The translations under genes and the position numbers were made by a program. Under the pieces are notes generated by a model. That model did not search any database. It had not been told where the DNA came from and worked only from the letters and a program-made list of their open reading frames with translations. Positions 1-5,307 of a DNA stretch of 6,385 nt are shown here, one piece after another. Each line of letters begins with the position of its first letter. The first letter of the stretch is position 1. Source of the stretch: CAZJCK01 sp964544635 (GTDB lineage: Bacteria > Zixibacteria > MSB-5A5 > GN15 > FEB-12); contig CAZJCK010000120.1 of NCBI GenBank assembly GCA_964544635.1, positions 1 to 6,385 on the forward strand, in the 5' to 3' direction.

Positions 1-50
1 CGAAATTGCTTTACCTGATCAAACTAATGTCGATGACTGCAAAAAAGGAA

Positions 51-91
51 GTCGAAAGTCAGCTCCGCCTCCGGCGAATTGACGTTTCGAC
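51..91 (-). terminator. Long imperfect hairpin with T-run on the minus strand (terminator-like)
   Basis: GTCGAAA (51-57) pairs with TTTCGAC (85-91). The stem continues as GTC (58-60) with GAC (81-83) past a one-base bulge, and an inner CGCC-TCC-GGCG hairpin sits at 66-76. On the minus strand the structure is followed by TTCC and six T's (complement of the A-run at 41-46). This resembles an intrinsic terminator, but the loop is large and no minus-strand gene lies to its right in the window. It may instead be a relic or another structured repeat. Confidence 0.25.
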
Positions 92-152
92 CTGCAAGTG
101 ATCATTAGGACCGCAATGTCAAAACATCGCTTGCGCGGTATCAGTCTTACAA

Positions 153-176
153 GTGGATTCCCTGCGCCAGAATGAC
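153..176 (-). repeat. Degenerate copy of a dispersed palindromic repeat
   Basis: Read on the minus strand, the 24 bases would encode VILAQGIH, close to the spurious peptide VIPAQAGIH that a very common bacterial intergenic palindrome yields. The flanks GGATTCC and GAATGAC are retained, but the palindrome core has decayed: the arms ATTCCCTG and CAGAAT pair only with a bulge. A better-preserved relative lies at 5308-5337. The family assignment rests on pattern recognition, not on a genome search. Confidence 0.4.
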
Positions 177-233
177 GCAGTTGGTGGTTCTCGTCAGTAG
201 GGGGATGGGTAGGCTGTTTCTCTGACAACGACT

Positions 234-260
234 GGGCAGACCGGGACGTCTGCCGCCCAC
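234..260 (-). repeat. REP-like palindrome, copy 1 (inverted relative to copy 2)
   Basis: GGCAGAC (235-241) pairs perfectly with GTCTGCC (248-254) around a 6-nt loop. The reverse complement of the 27 bases matches 5011-5037 at 23 of 27 positions, including an identical run of 15 (GTGGGCGGCAGACGT). Two such copies in opposite orientation within 5 kb indicate a dispersed palindromic element. There is no T-run on either side, so it is not a standard intrinsic terminator. Confidence 0.7.
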
Positions 261-345
261 ATGAATAATAGGCGCCTGGCGGCGCAGGGGAGACCTATGC
301 CGGCGCGACGGGGCTGCTTCCACCCCCAACAACCTCACATTCCCC

Positions 346-374
346 TTCACTCCCCACTTTTCTCTGCATATATT
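346..374 (+). promoter_or_regulatory. Candidate sigma70-type promoter of uvrB
   Basis: A -35-like TTCACT (346-351, 4 of 6 consensus) and a -10-like TATATT (369-374, 5 of 6) are separated by 17 bp. Transcription would begin near 381, giving a leader of about 20 nt before the ATG at 402. The site lies in the AT-rich patch before uvrB. No SOS-type LexA operator of the CTGT-N8-ACAG or GAAC-N4-GTTC form is visible, so damage induction is not supported by the sequence. Confidence 0.45.
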
Positions 375-401
375 ACTCGATTAAACGTTATAAAGTACAG
401 C

Positions 402-2453
402 ATGGCACAAACTACTAAACCAGACCGCGCACAGCTTTTGGCCCGGTCCCCCTTCAACCTCGAGGCCAAATACCAGCCCAAAGGGGACCAGCCCGAAGCC
501 ATCCGGCAGCTTACCGAGGGCCTTCGCCGCGGCGACAACTACCAGACCCTGTTAGGCGTCACCGGCTCCGGGAAGACCTTCACTATGGCTAATGTCATCG
601 CCCAGTACGGCCGCCCCACCCTGGTCATCTCCCACAACAAGACCCTCGCCGCCCAGCTCTTCGGCGAACTGCGTGCCTTCTTCCCCAAGAACGCCGTCGA
701 GTTCTTCATTAGTTACTACGACTACTACCAGCCCGAAGCCTATATCCCGACCACCGACACCTATATCGAGAAAGACACCTCGATCAACGAAGACATCGAC
801 CGCCTCCGTCTTCGCGCCACCGCCTCGCTTCTGGAGCGCCAGGATGTCATCATCGTCGCCTCCGTCTCCTGCATCTACGGCCTCGGCTCACCGGAAGAAT
901 ACAAGAAGCAACTGACCTTCGTCGAGGTCGGCGCCGAGATGGATCGCGACGCCCTCATCCGCCAGCTCATCTCGATCCACTACAACCGCAACGATATCGA
1001 CTTCTCGCGCGGTAACTTCCGCGTCCGCGGCGACACCATCGAACTGATCCCGGCCTACTACGAACACGCCTTCCGCATTGAATTCTTTGGCGACGAAATC
1101 GAGCGCATTTCCGAAATCGACCCGCTCACCGGCGAGATCCTCCGCGAACGCGACAAGATCGCTATCTACCCGGCCAAGCACTTCGTCACCTCCAAGCCGC
1201 AGTTGCAGCGTGCCATCGAGAGTATAAAAAAGGAGCTGGCCGAACGGCTCGACGAACTGCGCGACAACGACAAACTACTCGAGGCCCAGCGCATCAACAT
1301 GCGCACCAACTACGACCTTGAAATGCTCAAGGAAATCGGCTACTGTGCCGGTGTCGAAAACTACTCCCGCCATCTCACCGACCGCAAACCGGGGGAGAGG
1401 CCGTTCACGCTGATCGATTTCTTCCCCGACGATTTCCTGACCATCATCGACGAATCGCACCAGACCATCCCGCAGGTTCGCGGCATGTTCGCCGGCGACC
1501 GCAATCGCAAGGAAACCCTCGTGGAACATGGTTTCCGTCTGCCCAGCGCGCTGGACAACCGGCCGCTCTTTTTCGACGAATTCGAAAGTATGACTCCCAA
1601 AACGGTTTTCGTTTCCGCCACCCCGGCCGCCTACGAACTTGAAAAATGCCACGGTGTGGTGGTCGAACAGGTTATCCGCCCCACCGGCCTGCTCGATCCC
1701 GTCATTACCGTCAAACCCCTGCGCACCCAGGTCGACGACTTACTCGAACAGGCTCGCGAACGCGCCAAACGCGGCGAGCGCGTCCTCGTTACCACCCTCA
1801 CCAAGCGCATGGCCGAGGACCTCACCGACTATCTCAGCAAAGCCGGCGTCAAGGTGCGCTACCTGCACAGCGAAATCGACTCGATCAATCGCACCGAGAT
1901 CATCCGCGACCTGCGGCTGGCGCAGTTCGATGTCCTTATCGGCGTGAACCTGTTGCGCGAGGGCCTCGACCTCCCCGAGGTCTCGCTGGTCGCCATCCTC
2001 GATGCCGACAAGGAGGGCTTCCTTCGCTCCGAGCGTTCCCTCATCCAGACCGCCGGACGCGCCGCCCGCAACAAGGGGGGAGAGGTCATCCTCTACGCCG
2101 ACAAGATTACCGATTCGATGCGCAAGGCGATGGACGAAACCGAGCGCCGCCGCGAGAAACAACTCGCCTACAACACCGAACACAACATCAACCCGGAAAC
2201 GATTTTCAAGACCCGCGAAGAGATCATCCGCTCGACCCTGTTCGCCGACAGCCGTACCGCCGTAGAGGAACCGACCTACGAAAAACCGTCCGACTTCAGC
2301 CGCATGACCCTCGAGGACCAGATCGCATTTCTTTCCGACGCCATGAAGAAATCAGCCGAAAATCTCGACTTTGAAACCGCCGCCGTCATTCGCGATGAAA
2401 TCAGCGAAATGCAGAAACGTCTGTCGAGCGGGAAGAAGAAGAAACGACGGTGA
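402..2453 (+). CDS. uvrB: UvrABC excinuclease subunit B (UvrB)
   Basis: UvrB is the damage-verification subunit of nucleotide excision repair in the cytoplasm. It is loaded by UvrA, inserts a beta-hairpin between the strands, and recruits the UvrC nuclease. From the ATG at 402 the protein has 683 residues, close to the family norm (E. coli 673). Visible motifs are Walker A GVTGSGKT (52-59), the aromatic beta-hairpin YYDYYQPEAY (105-114) with Tyr121 where E. coli has Phe108, DESH (350-353), helicase motif VI QTAGRAARN (549-557), and a C-terminal UVR domain (about 635-670) that contacts UvrC and UvrA. The tail is very basic (GKKKKRR). The frame is open back to an ATG at 261, but those 47 extra codons lie directly after a REP-like repeat, upstream of the candidate promoter, and look unlike UvrB, so 402 is preferred. 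No good Shine-Dalgarno precedes it. The stop TGA is 14 nt from the next gene, suggesting an operon. Confidence 0.97.
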   Translation: MAQTTKPDRAQLLARSPFNLEAKYQPKGDQPEAIRQLTEGLRRGDNYQTLLGVTGSGKTFTMANVIAQYGRPTLVISHNKTLAAQLFGELRAFFPKNAVEFFISYYDYYQPEAYIPTTDTYIEKDTSINEDIDRLRLRATASLLERQDVIIVASVSCIYGLGSPEEYKKQLTFVEVGAEMDRDALIRQLISIHYNRNDIDFSRGNFRVRGDTIELIPAYYEHAFRIEFFGDEIERISEIDPLTGEILRERDKIAIYPAKHFVTSKPQLQRAIESIKKELAERLDELRDNDKLLEAQRINMRTNYDLEMLKEIGYCAGVENYSRHLTDRKPGERPFTLIDFFPDDFLTIIDESHQTIPQVRGMFAGDRNRKETLVEHGFRLPSALDNRPLFFDEFESMTPKTVFVSATPAAYELEKCHGVVVEQVIRPTGLLDPVITVKPLRTQVDDLLEQARERAKRGERVLVTTLTKRMAEDLTDYLSKAGVKVRYLHSEIDSINRTEIIRDLRLAQFDVLIGVNLLREGLDLPEVSLVAILDADKEGFLRSERSLIQTAGRAARNKGGEVILYADKITDSMRKAMDETERRREKQLAYNTEHNINPETIFKTREEIIRSTLFADSRTAVEEPTYEKPSDFSRMTLEDQIAFLSDAMKKSAENLDFETAAVIRDEISEMQKRLSSGKKKKRR

Positions 2454-2455
2454 AC

Positions 2456-2459
2456 GGAG
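2456..2459 (+). promoter_or_regulatory. Ribosome binding site deciding the lipoprotein start
   Basis: GGAG lies 8 nt before the ATG at 2468. A GTG at 2450 in the same frame overlaps the uvrB stop (GTGA), but this Shine-Dalgarno sits downstream of that GTG. Starting at 2468 also gives a clean signal peptide (MKRC...) without the preceding MNGAHE, so the ATG is favoured. Confidence 0.65.
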
Positions 2460-2467
2460 CCCATGAA

Positions 2468-3424
2468 ATGAAACGATGCTTACCGATACTGCTGCTCATC
2501 ATCGCTGCAACTCTCACCATCGGCTGCGACGAGGAAGAGGTCTTTACGGTCTCCCAGATCGATGAAATCGGCCGCTACCTCGACGCTGTCGAGGAGTCCG
2601 AAGAGCTCTTCCGCACCGACAGTCTCCTCCTCGAAGACCCCTACATCCTGCCCTTCGACAACTCCGTCCAGTACCGCGACGTCGTCGATTCCGTCGCCCG
2701 GACCCGCGACATCCGCATCGCCGTTACCACCGGGTTCAACGGCGGTCAGTTCGATACTGTCGGCTTCAACCTCTTGGACCTCGGTTTCGGCGGCTTCCCG
2801 TATGCCGAGGTTACCTATCTTGATACCATACACCTGACTCGCCTCCGCATGGGCGCCACCGACACGACCGAAACGGCGGTGAGCCTGTCACTTCGACGGC
2901 GCGCTCTTGTGCTCAAGGTGGGGGACAACAGCGAACCGTTCAGCGGCTGGCTGCTCTGGGGCTATAACGGCGGCACCACACCGTTGACCGGCGCCCCCGG
3001 TACGGCCGGCTTGATCGATTCTGCTTTCTTGAAGTCTGACAGCGGACGGACTGTCGCTGCCGCGCCTGACACCCTCATTGCCACCGTCACCGATGCCAAT
3101 GGTGAGACGGACCCAGTGAGTTTCGGCTACACGCTGCTCACTCAGTTCCTGATGGTGCCCCCCGGCGACGAACTGGAAATACGCACCTTCAAGAGCAGTT
3201 CCGCCACCATTTCAATCCTGGCCAATTATGAATCCGACGCCGGCTTTACCAAGAAACTGCTGGCCACCCCCTCAAGCGCCACCTTTTTCAACCTCGATAC
3301 CCTGGTAACTCCGATCAGCTCCAATCGTATCTGGAACATGGTCTGCTTCCAGACCATACGTCTCCAGTCCGGCCAGGTGACAACCGCCGGTATCTGGTGC
3401 GTGCCATATCGAAGAGTTCAATAA
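2468..3424 (+). CDS. Putative lipoprotein of unknown function
   Basis: I do not recognise the family. The 318-residue product begins with a short basic start (MKR), a hydrophobic stretch (about 5-18) and a lipobox-like LTIGC with Cys20, so it is most likely cut by signal peptidase II and lipid-anchored. Thr at -3 is a slight departure from the classic Leu. The Cys is followed by an acidic run, DEEE (21-24), which recalls lipoprotein export signals of Bacteroidetes surface lipoproteins; that reading is inference. The rest is rich in Thr, Ser, Asp, Gly and alternating hydrophobic residues, suggesting a mostly beta extracytoplasmic domain, with a Gly-rich segment WLLWGYNGGTTPLTGAPG at about 161-178. 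Three Cys occur: Cys4 in the leader and Cys293 and Cys311 in the mature part, which could pair. It follows uvrB by 14 nt, probably in one transcript, without an obvious functional link. The stop is 3 nt from the stop of the convergent CBS gene. Confidence 0.8.
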   Translation: MKRCLPILLLIIAATLTIGCDEEEVFTVSQIDEIGRYLDAVEESEELFRTDSLLLEDPYILPFDNSVQYRDVVDSVARTRDIRIAVTTGFNGGQFDTVGFNLLDLGFGGFPYAEVTYLDTIHLTRLRMGATDTTETAVSLSLRRRALVLKVGDNSEPFSGWLLWGYNGGTTPLTGAPGTAGLIDSAFLKSDSGRTVAAAPDTLIATVTDANGETDPVSFGYTLLTQFLMVPPGDELEIRTFKSSSATISILANYESDAGFTKKLLATPSSATFFNLDTLVTPISSNRIWNMVCFQTIRLQSGQVTTAGIWCVPYRRVQ

Positions 3425-3427
3425 AAC

Positions 3428-3886
3428 TCAGCCGTCGGACGACAAGTCGCGCATGCCCAGCCCTTCATTGTACAACTGAAGATAGCGCTGCTCGATGTGG
3501 TGCGATTCCATCTGCGCCCGCATCAGATCGCCGCGCGACAGCACCGCAAGTACTTGTGATCCGTCAAAAACTGGAATGTGACGCACCTTGTGCTGACTCA
3601 TCATACCGGCCAGCATCGACAGGTCGTCGTCCGGCAAACCGATCACCGGGTTCGTCGACATGCAACCCGATACCCGCAATGACTTGTACTTGCCGTTCGA
3701 CTTTTCGATAATTTGCATCACGTCGGCGTCGTTGATCAACCCGATCAGCTTCCCTGATTCGTCCACCACCGGCAGACATCCAATGTCGTGAGTGACCATG
3801 AGCTTCATGGCGTCGGCGATAGTGGTCGAGGGAAGGACGGTAACGACGGCTTGCGGCTTTTGCGCCAATAGCGTACGAACCAACAT
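3428..3886 (-). CDS. Two-CBS-domain protein
   Basis: This 152-residue cytoplasmic protein is essentially a stand-alone CBS pair (Bateman module). Such modules usually bind adenine nucleotides or SAM and act as energy or ligand sensors, but the partner of this one is not evident. CBS1 spans about 10-62 (AVVTVLPSTTIADAMKLM, DIGCLPVVDESGKLIGLI, with NDADVMQ), and CBS2 about 72-130 (VSGCMSTNPVIGLPDDD, VRHIPVFDGSQVLAVLSRGDLM). Each domain ends with the Asp-containing turn (DADV, RGDL) that commonly contacts ligand ribose. A helical tail (about 125-145) follows. The ATG has a good ribosome binding site, AAAGGA at 3898-3893 on the minus strand, 6 nt away. A strong promoter lies upstream at 3950-3978. 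The gene converges on the lipoprotein gene with no terminator between them. An inosine-monophosphate-dehydrogenase-type or transporter fusion is excluded by the short length. Confidence 0.92.
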   Translation of the reverse strand: MLVRTLLAQKPQAVVTVLPSTTIADAMKLMVTHDIGCLPVVDESGKLIGLINDADVMQIIEKSNGKYKSLRVSGCMSTNPVIGLPDDDLSMLAGMMSQHKVRHIPVFDGSQVLAVLSRGDLMRAQMESHHIEQRYLQLYNEGLGMRDLSSDG

Positions 3887-3949
3887 ACCTTATCCTTTCG
3901 TTTGTGCACGTTACGCCCCCGGGGATGTGTCCCTCGATCGCTGTGCCTC

Positions 3950-3978
3950 ATTATAGATAATCAGATCGAATTAGACAA
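3950..3978 (-). promoter_or_regulatory. Promoter of the CBS-domain gene
   Basis: On the minus strand TTGTCT (3978-3973, 4 of 6 consensus) and a perfect TATAAT (3955-3950) are separated by exactly 17 bp. Transcription would start near 3943, leaving a leader of about 57 nt that contains the self-complementary CCCCGGGG (3917-3924) and the ribosome binding site. This is the strongest promoter match in the window. Confidence 0.7.
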
Positions 3979-3987
3979 GAAAAATCG

Positions 3988-4004
3988 CCCATTAAAACCC
4001 ATTA
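3988..4004. repeat. Short direct repeat (possible operator) upstream of the CBS promoter
   Basis: CCCATTA occurs twice, at 3988-3994 and 3998-4004. The copies are 10 bp apart start to start, about one helical turn, so both lie on the same face of the DNA. Relative to the predicted minus-strand start near 3943 they sit at about -45 to -61, a usual place for an activator site. A 7-bp repeat in AT-rich DNA can also occur by chance. Confidence 0.25.
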
Positions 4005-4087
4005 TCTCTTAACGACTTACCGGCTTTTTGGGAAACTGGTCAACGTGGACTGGGAATGTGTCTTCTGTCAATTTTTACCGGTTTAAC

Positions 4088-4117
4088 TTGAATATGTCAC
4101 CCCTGCGCCGGTATATT
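4088..4117 (+). promoter_or_regulatory. Promoter of the SPFH/prohibitin-like gene
   Basis: TTGAAT (4088-4093, 4 of 6 -35 consensus) and TATATT (4112-4117, 5 of 6 -10 consensus) are separated by 18 bp. Transcription would start near 4124. The leader of about 60 nt is rich in A and C and looks unstructured, and it ends in the Shine-Dalgarno GGAGG at 4177-4181. With the promoter at 3950-3978 it makes this gap a divergent control region. Confidence 0.6.
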
Positions 4118-4185
4118 CCCCGAGATCACCAGACGAAACAACACAACACTACGGATAGGCAGAAAGAAAAAAACACGGAGGAACG

Positions 4186-5001
4186 ATGAAAAAAAGAATC
4201 TCACAGCTGCTACCGCTGCTGATTATTGTCCTGTTTGCCACCTCGTTTATCGGCTGCGGCACCCAGGTGCCGTCCGGGCACCGCGGTGTCTTCTACTACA
4301 AGTTCTTCGGCGACGGAACCGAAATGGGGATGATCTATCCCGAGGGCTTCAACTGGCACCTCCCCTGGAACACTATGTACGTCTACCAGATCCAGTTGCA
4401 GGAACGCCGGGAAGATCTCGAAGTGCTGTCATCCGACGGCGCCTCGATCCAGATGGAGGTCTCGCTCCTGTACCGCCCGGTGCCCGAAAAGCTCGATTCG
4501 CTTCAGATAGAGATCGGGCCGCGCTACTACGATGTTGCGGTCGCGCCAACCGTCAGGGGGATCGCCCGCGCTGTCGCCGGCCAGTACAAACCGGAAGAGA
4601 TCTATTCAACGAGACGAGAAGAACTCAACACGCAGATTTTATCACAACTGCAGGACGCGATGTCTCAGCGGTATATTGCTATCGAAAAGGTACTGGTGCG
4701 CGATGTCAAGATCCCGGTCAAGATCTCCGAGGCGATCAACTTCAAGCTGACTGCCGACCAGGAAGCCCAGCGCATGCAATTCGAGATCGAGAGAGAAAAG
4801 CGCGAGGCTGACCGCAAACGGATTGAGGCCCAGGGTATCGCCGACTTCCAGGAGATTGTCAGCAAAGGTATCACAGCGTCATACTTGAAATGGAAGGGTA
4901 TCGAAGCGACCCAGAACCTGGCGGAGTCACAAAATTCGAAGATAATCGTGATAGGAAACTCGTCCGACGGTATGCCGGTCATCCTCTCCGCCGACAAGTA
5001 G
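4186..5001 (+). CDS. Lipid-anchored SPFH/prohibitin-family protein
   Basis: Prohibitin-type SPFH (band 7) proteins form large membrane-bound ring or cage assemblies that organise membranes and modulate membrane proteases such as FtsH. Its role in this organism is inferred only from the family. The 271-residue protein starts with a basic, hydrophobic leader ending in SFIGC (Cys24), which looks like a lipobox, so the anchor is probably a lipid rather than the usual N-terminal transmembrane helix; Phe at -3 makes this less than certain. The SPFH domain runs from about 27 to 185 (VPSGHRGVFYYKF, YPEGFNWHLPW, YQIQLQERREDLEVLSSDG, VAPTVRGIARAVAGQY, VLVRDVKIP). A charged helical or coiled-coil segment follows at about 186-226 (QRMQFEIEREKREADRKR). 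The C-terminus, YLKWKGIEATQNLAES then KIIVIGNSSDGMPVIL, is the conserved end of prohibitin-like proteins common in Bacteroidetes-type genomes. Start choice is firm: GGAGG lies 4 nt upstream of the ATG. It has its own promoter (4088-4117) and an intrinsic terminator downstream (5141-5173). Confidence 0.92.
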   Translation: MKKRISQLLPLLIIVLFATSFIGCGTQVPSGHRGVFYYKFFGDGTEMGMIYPEGFNWHLPWNTMYVYQIQLQERREDLEVLSSDGASIQMEVSLLYRPVPEKLDSLQIEIGPRYYDVAVAPTVRGIARAVAGQYKPEEIYSTRREELNTQILSQLQDAMSQRYIAIEKVLVRDVKIPVKISEAINFKLTADQEAQRMQFEIEREKREADRKRIEAQGIADFQEIVSKGITASYLKWKGIEATQNLAESQNSKIIVIGNSSDGMPVILSADK

Positions 5002-5010
5002 CAAATCAAT

Positions 5011-5038
5011 GTGGGCGGCAGACGTTCTCGTCTGCCGC
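5011..5038 (+). repeat. REP-like palindrome, copy 2
   Basis: A perfect 10-bp stem, GCGGCAGACG (5015-5024) with CGTCTGCCGC (5029-5038), closes a TTCT loop, 13 nt after the stop of the SPFH gene. Bases 5011-5037 match the reverse complement of 234-260 at 23 of 27 positions, and the differences fall mainly in the loop. No T-run follows, so it probably acts as a repeat or mRNA 3'-end stabiliser rather than as a terminator. Confidence 0.75.
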
Positions 5039-5070
5039 TGCTCGCGTTGCGCGAATACGGATTTTCGGTG

Positions 5071-5105
5071 GGCAGTCTCCGCCTTGGGAGGCTGCCTTTC
5101 GTTTT
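5071..5105 (+). terminator. Weak terminator-like hairpin
   Basis: GGCAGTCTCC (5071-5080) pairs with GGAGGCTGCC (5087-5096) over 10 bp with one T-G wobble and a 6-nt GCCTTG loop. It is followed by TTTCGTTTT, an interrupted T-tract. Its opening GTGGGCAG and closing CTGCC echo the hairpins before and after it. It may be a first, leaky terminator for the SPFH gene, or another member of the repeat family. Confidence 0.5.
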
Positions 5106-5140
5106 GGATGGTAATTCGCAGGATCGCCCGCCCCCGGTTG

Positions 5141-5173
5141 GGCAGCCTTGCCTTTGCAAGGCTGCCTTTTTTT
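5141..5173 (+). terminator. Strong Rho-independent terminator
   Basis: GGCAGCCTTGC (5141-5151) pairs perfectly with GCAAGGCTGCC (5156-5166) over 11 bp, with a 4-nt CTTT loop, and is followed at once by seven T's (5167-5173). This has all the hallmarks of an intrinsic terminator reading left to right and most likely ends the SPFH transcript about 170 nt after its stop codon. It lacks an A-run on the left, so it should not stop minus-strand transcripts from the gene to its right. Confidence 0.9.
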
Positions 5174-5198
5174 GTCATGATGAATGGCCCTCATCACC

Positions 5199-5268
5199 CG
5201 TCGCCCCGGACAAGATTCGGCGCAGCCGAATCGCAGAGCCGGGGCCCAGTCTGACCGTCTTGGCGACG
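5199..5268. repeat. Nested palindrome
   Basis: Three pairs of arms nest around one centre: CGTCGCC (5199-5205) with GGCGACG (5262-5268), CCCCGG (5204-5209) with CCGGGG (5239-5244), and GATTCGGC (5214-5221) with GCCGAATC (5225-5232) around a 3-nt GCA loop. The outer and middle arms share two bases, so not all can pair fully at the same time. The inner 8-bp hairpin with its GC-rich clamp is the most stable part. No T-run follows. Confidence 0.55.
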
Positions 5269-5283
5269 CCCAATCCCGGTGCC

Positions 5284-5298
5284 CCGCCTTTCAGGCGG
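5284..5298. repeat. Small GC-rich hairpin
   Basis: CCGCCT (5284-5289) pairs with AGGCGG (5293-5298) around a TTC loop. It lies 9 nt before the dispersed palindrome at 5308 and may be part of the same repeat cluster. On its own it is too short to be decisive. Confidence 0.3.
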
Positions 5299-5307
5299 AC
5301 TCTTCAA

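Larger units (their letters stand above)
1..401. other. Non-coding region upstream of uvrB
   Basis: No reading frame here looks like a real gene. The open frames are short, compositionally odd, and run through palindromic repeats. What the region holds is a long imperfect hairpin (51-91), a degenerate dispersed-repeat copy (153-176), a REP-like palindrome (234-260), a small GC-rich hairpin (GCGCC at 272-276 pairing with GGCGC at 281-285), and a candidate promoter just before uvrB (346-374). The AT-rich stretch at about 361-400 contrasts with the GC-rich DNA on both sides, as expected for a promoter and leader. Confidence 0.6.

Noticed and set aside
79..107. Promoter starting with TTGACG at 79
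   Set aside because: The -35 match is good, but no acceptable -10 element lies 16-18 bp downstream, and no gene follows closely.
19..350. Minus-strand small open frames in the uvrB upstream region (19-228 and 147-350)
   Set aside because: They run through the dispersed repeat and the REP-like palindrome, producing repeat-derived peptides such as VILAQGIH, and show no domain or ribosome binding site.
261..401. LexA (SOS) operator before uvrB
   Set aside because: I looked for CTGT-N8-ACAG and GAAC-N4-GTTC forms and for a palindrome around AACGTT at 384-389; none extends beyond a 6-bp core.
1740..2183. A 147-residue minus-strand frame inside uvrB, and similar ones at 888-1181, 1275-1652 and 2480-2833
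   Set aside because: They mirror the codon pattern of the genes on the plus strand, lack ribosome binding sites and known motifs, and overlap unambiguous genes.
1646..2374. A 242-residue open frame in +2 relative to uvrB
   Set aside because: It lies entirely within uvrB, is extremely rich in Arg and Pro, and has no recognisable domain; it is a by-product of GC-rich codon usage.
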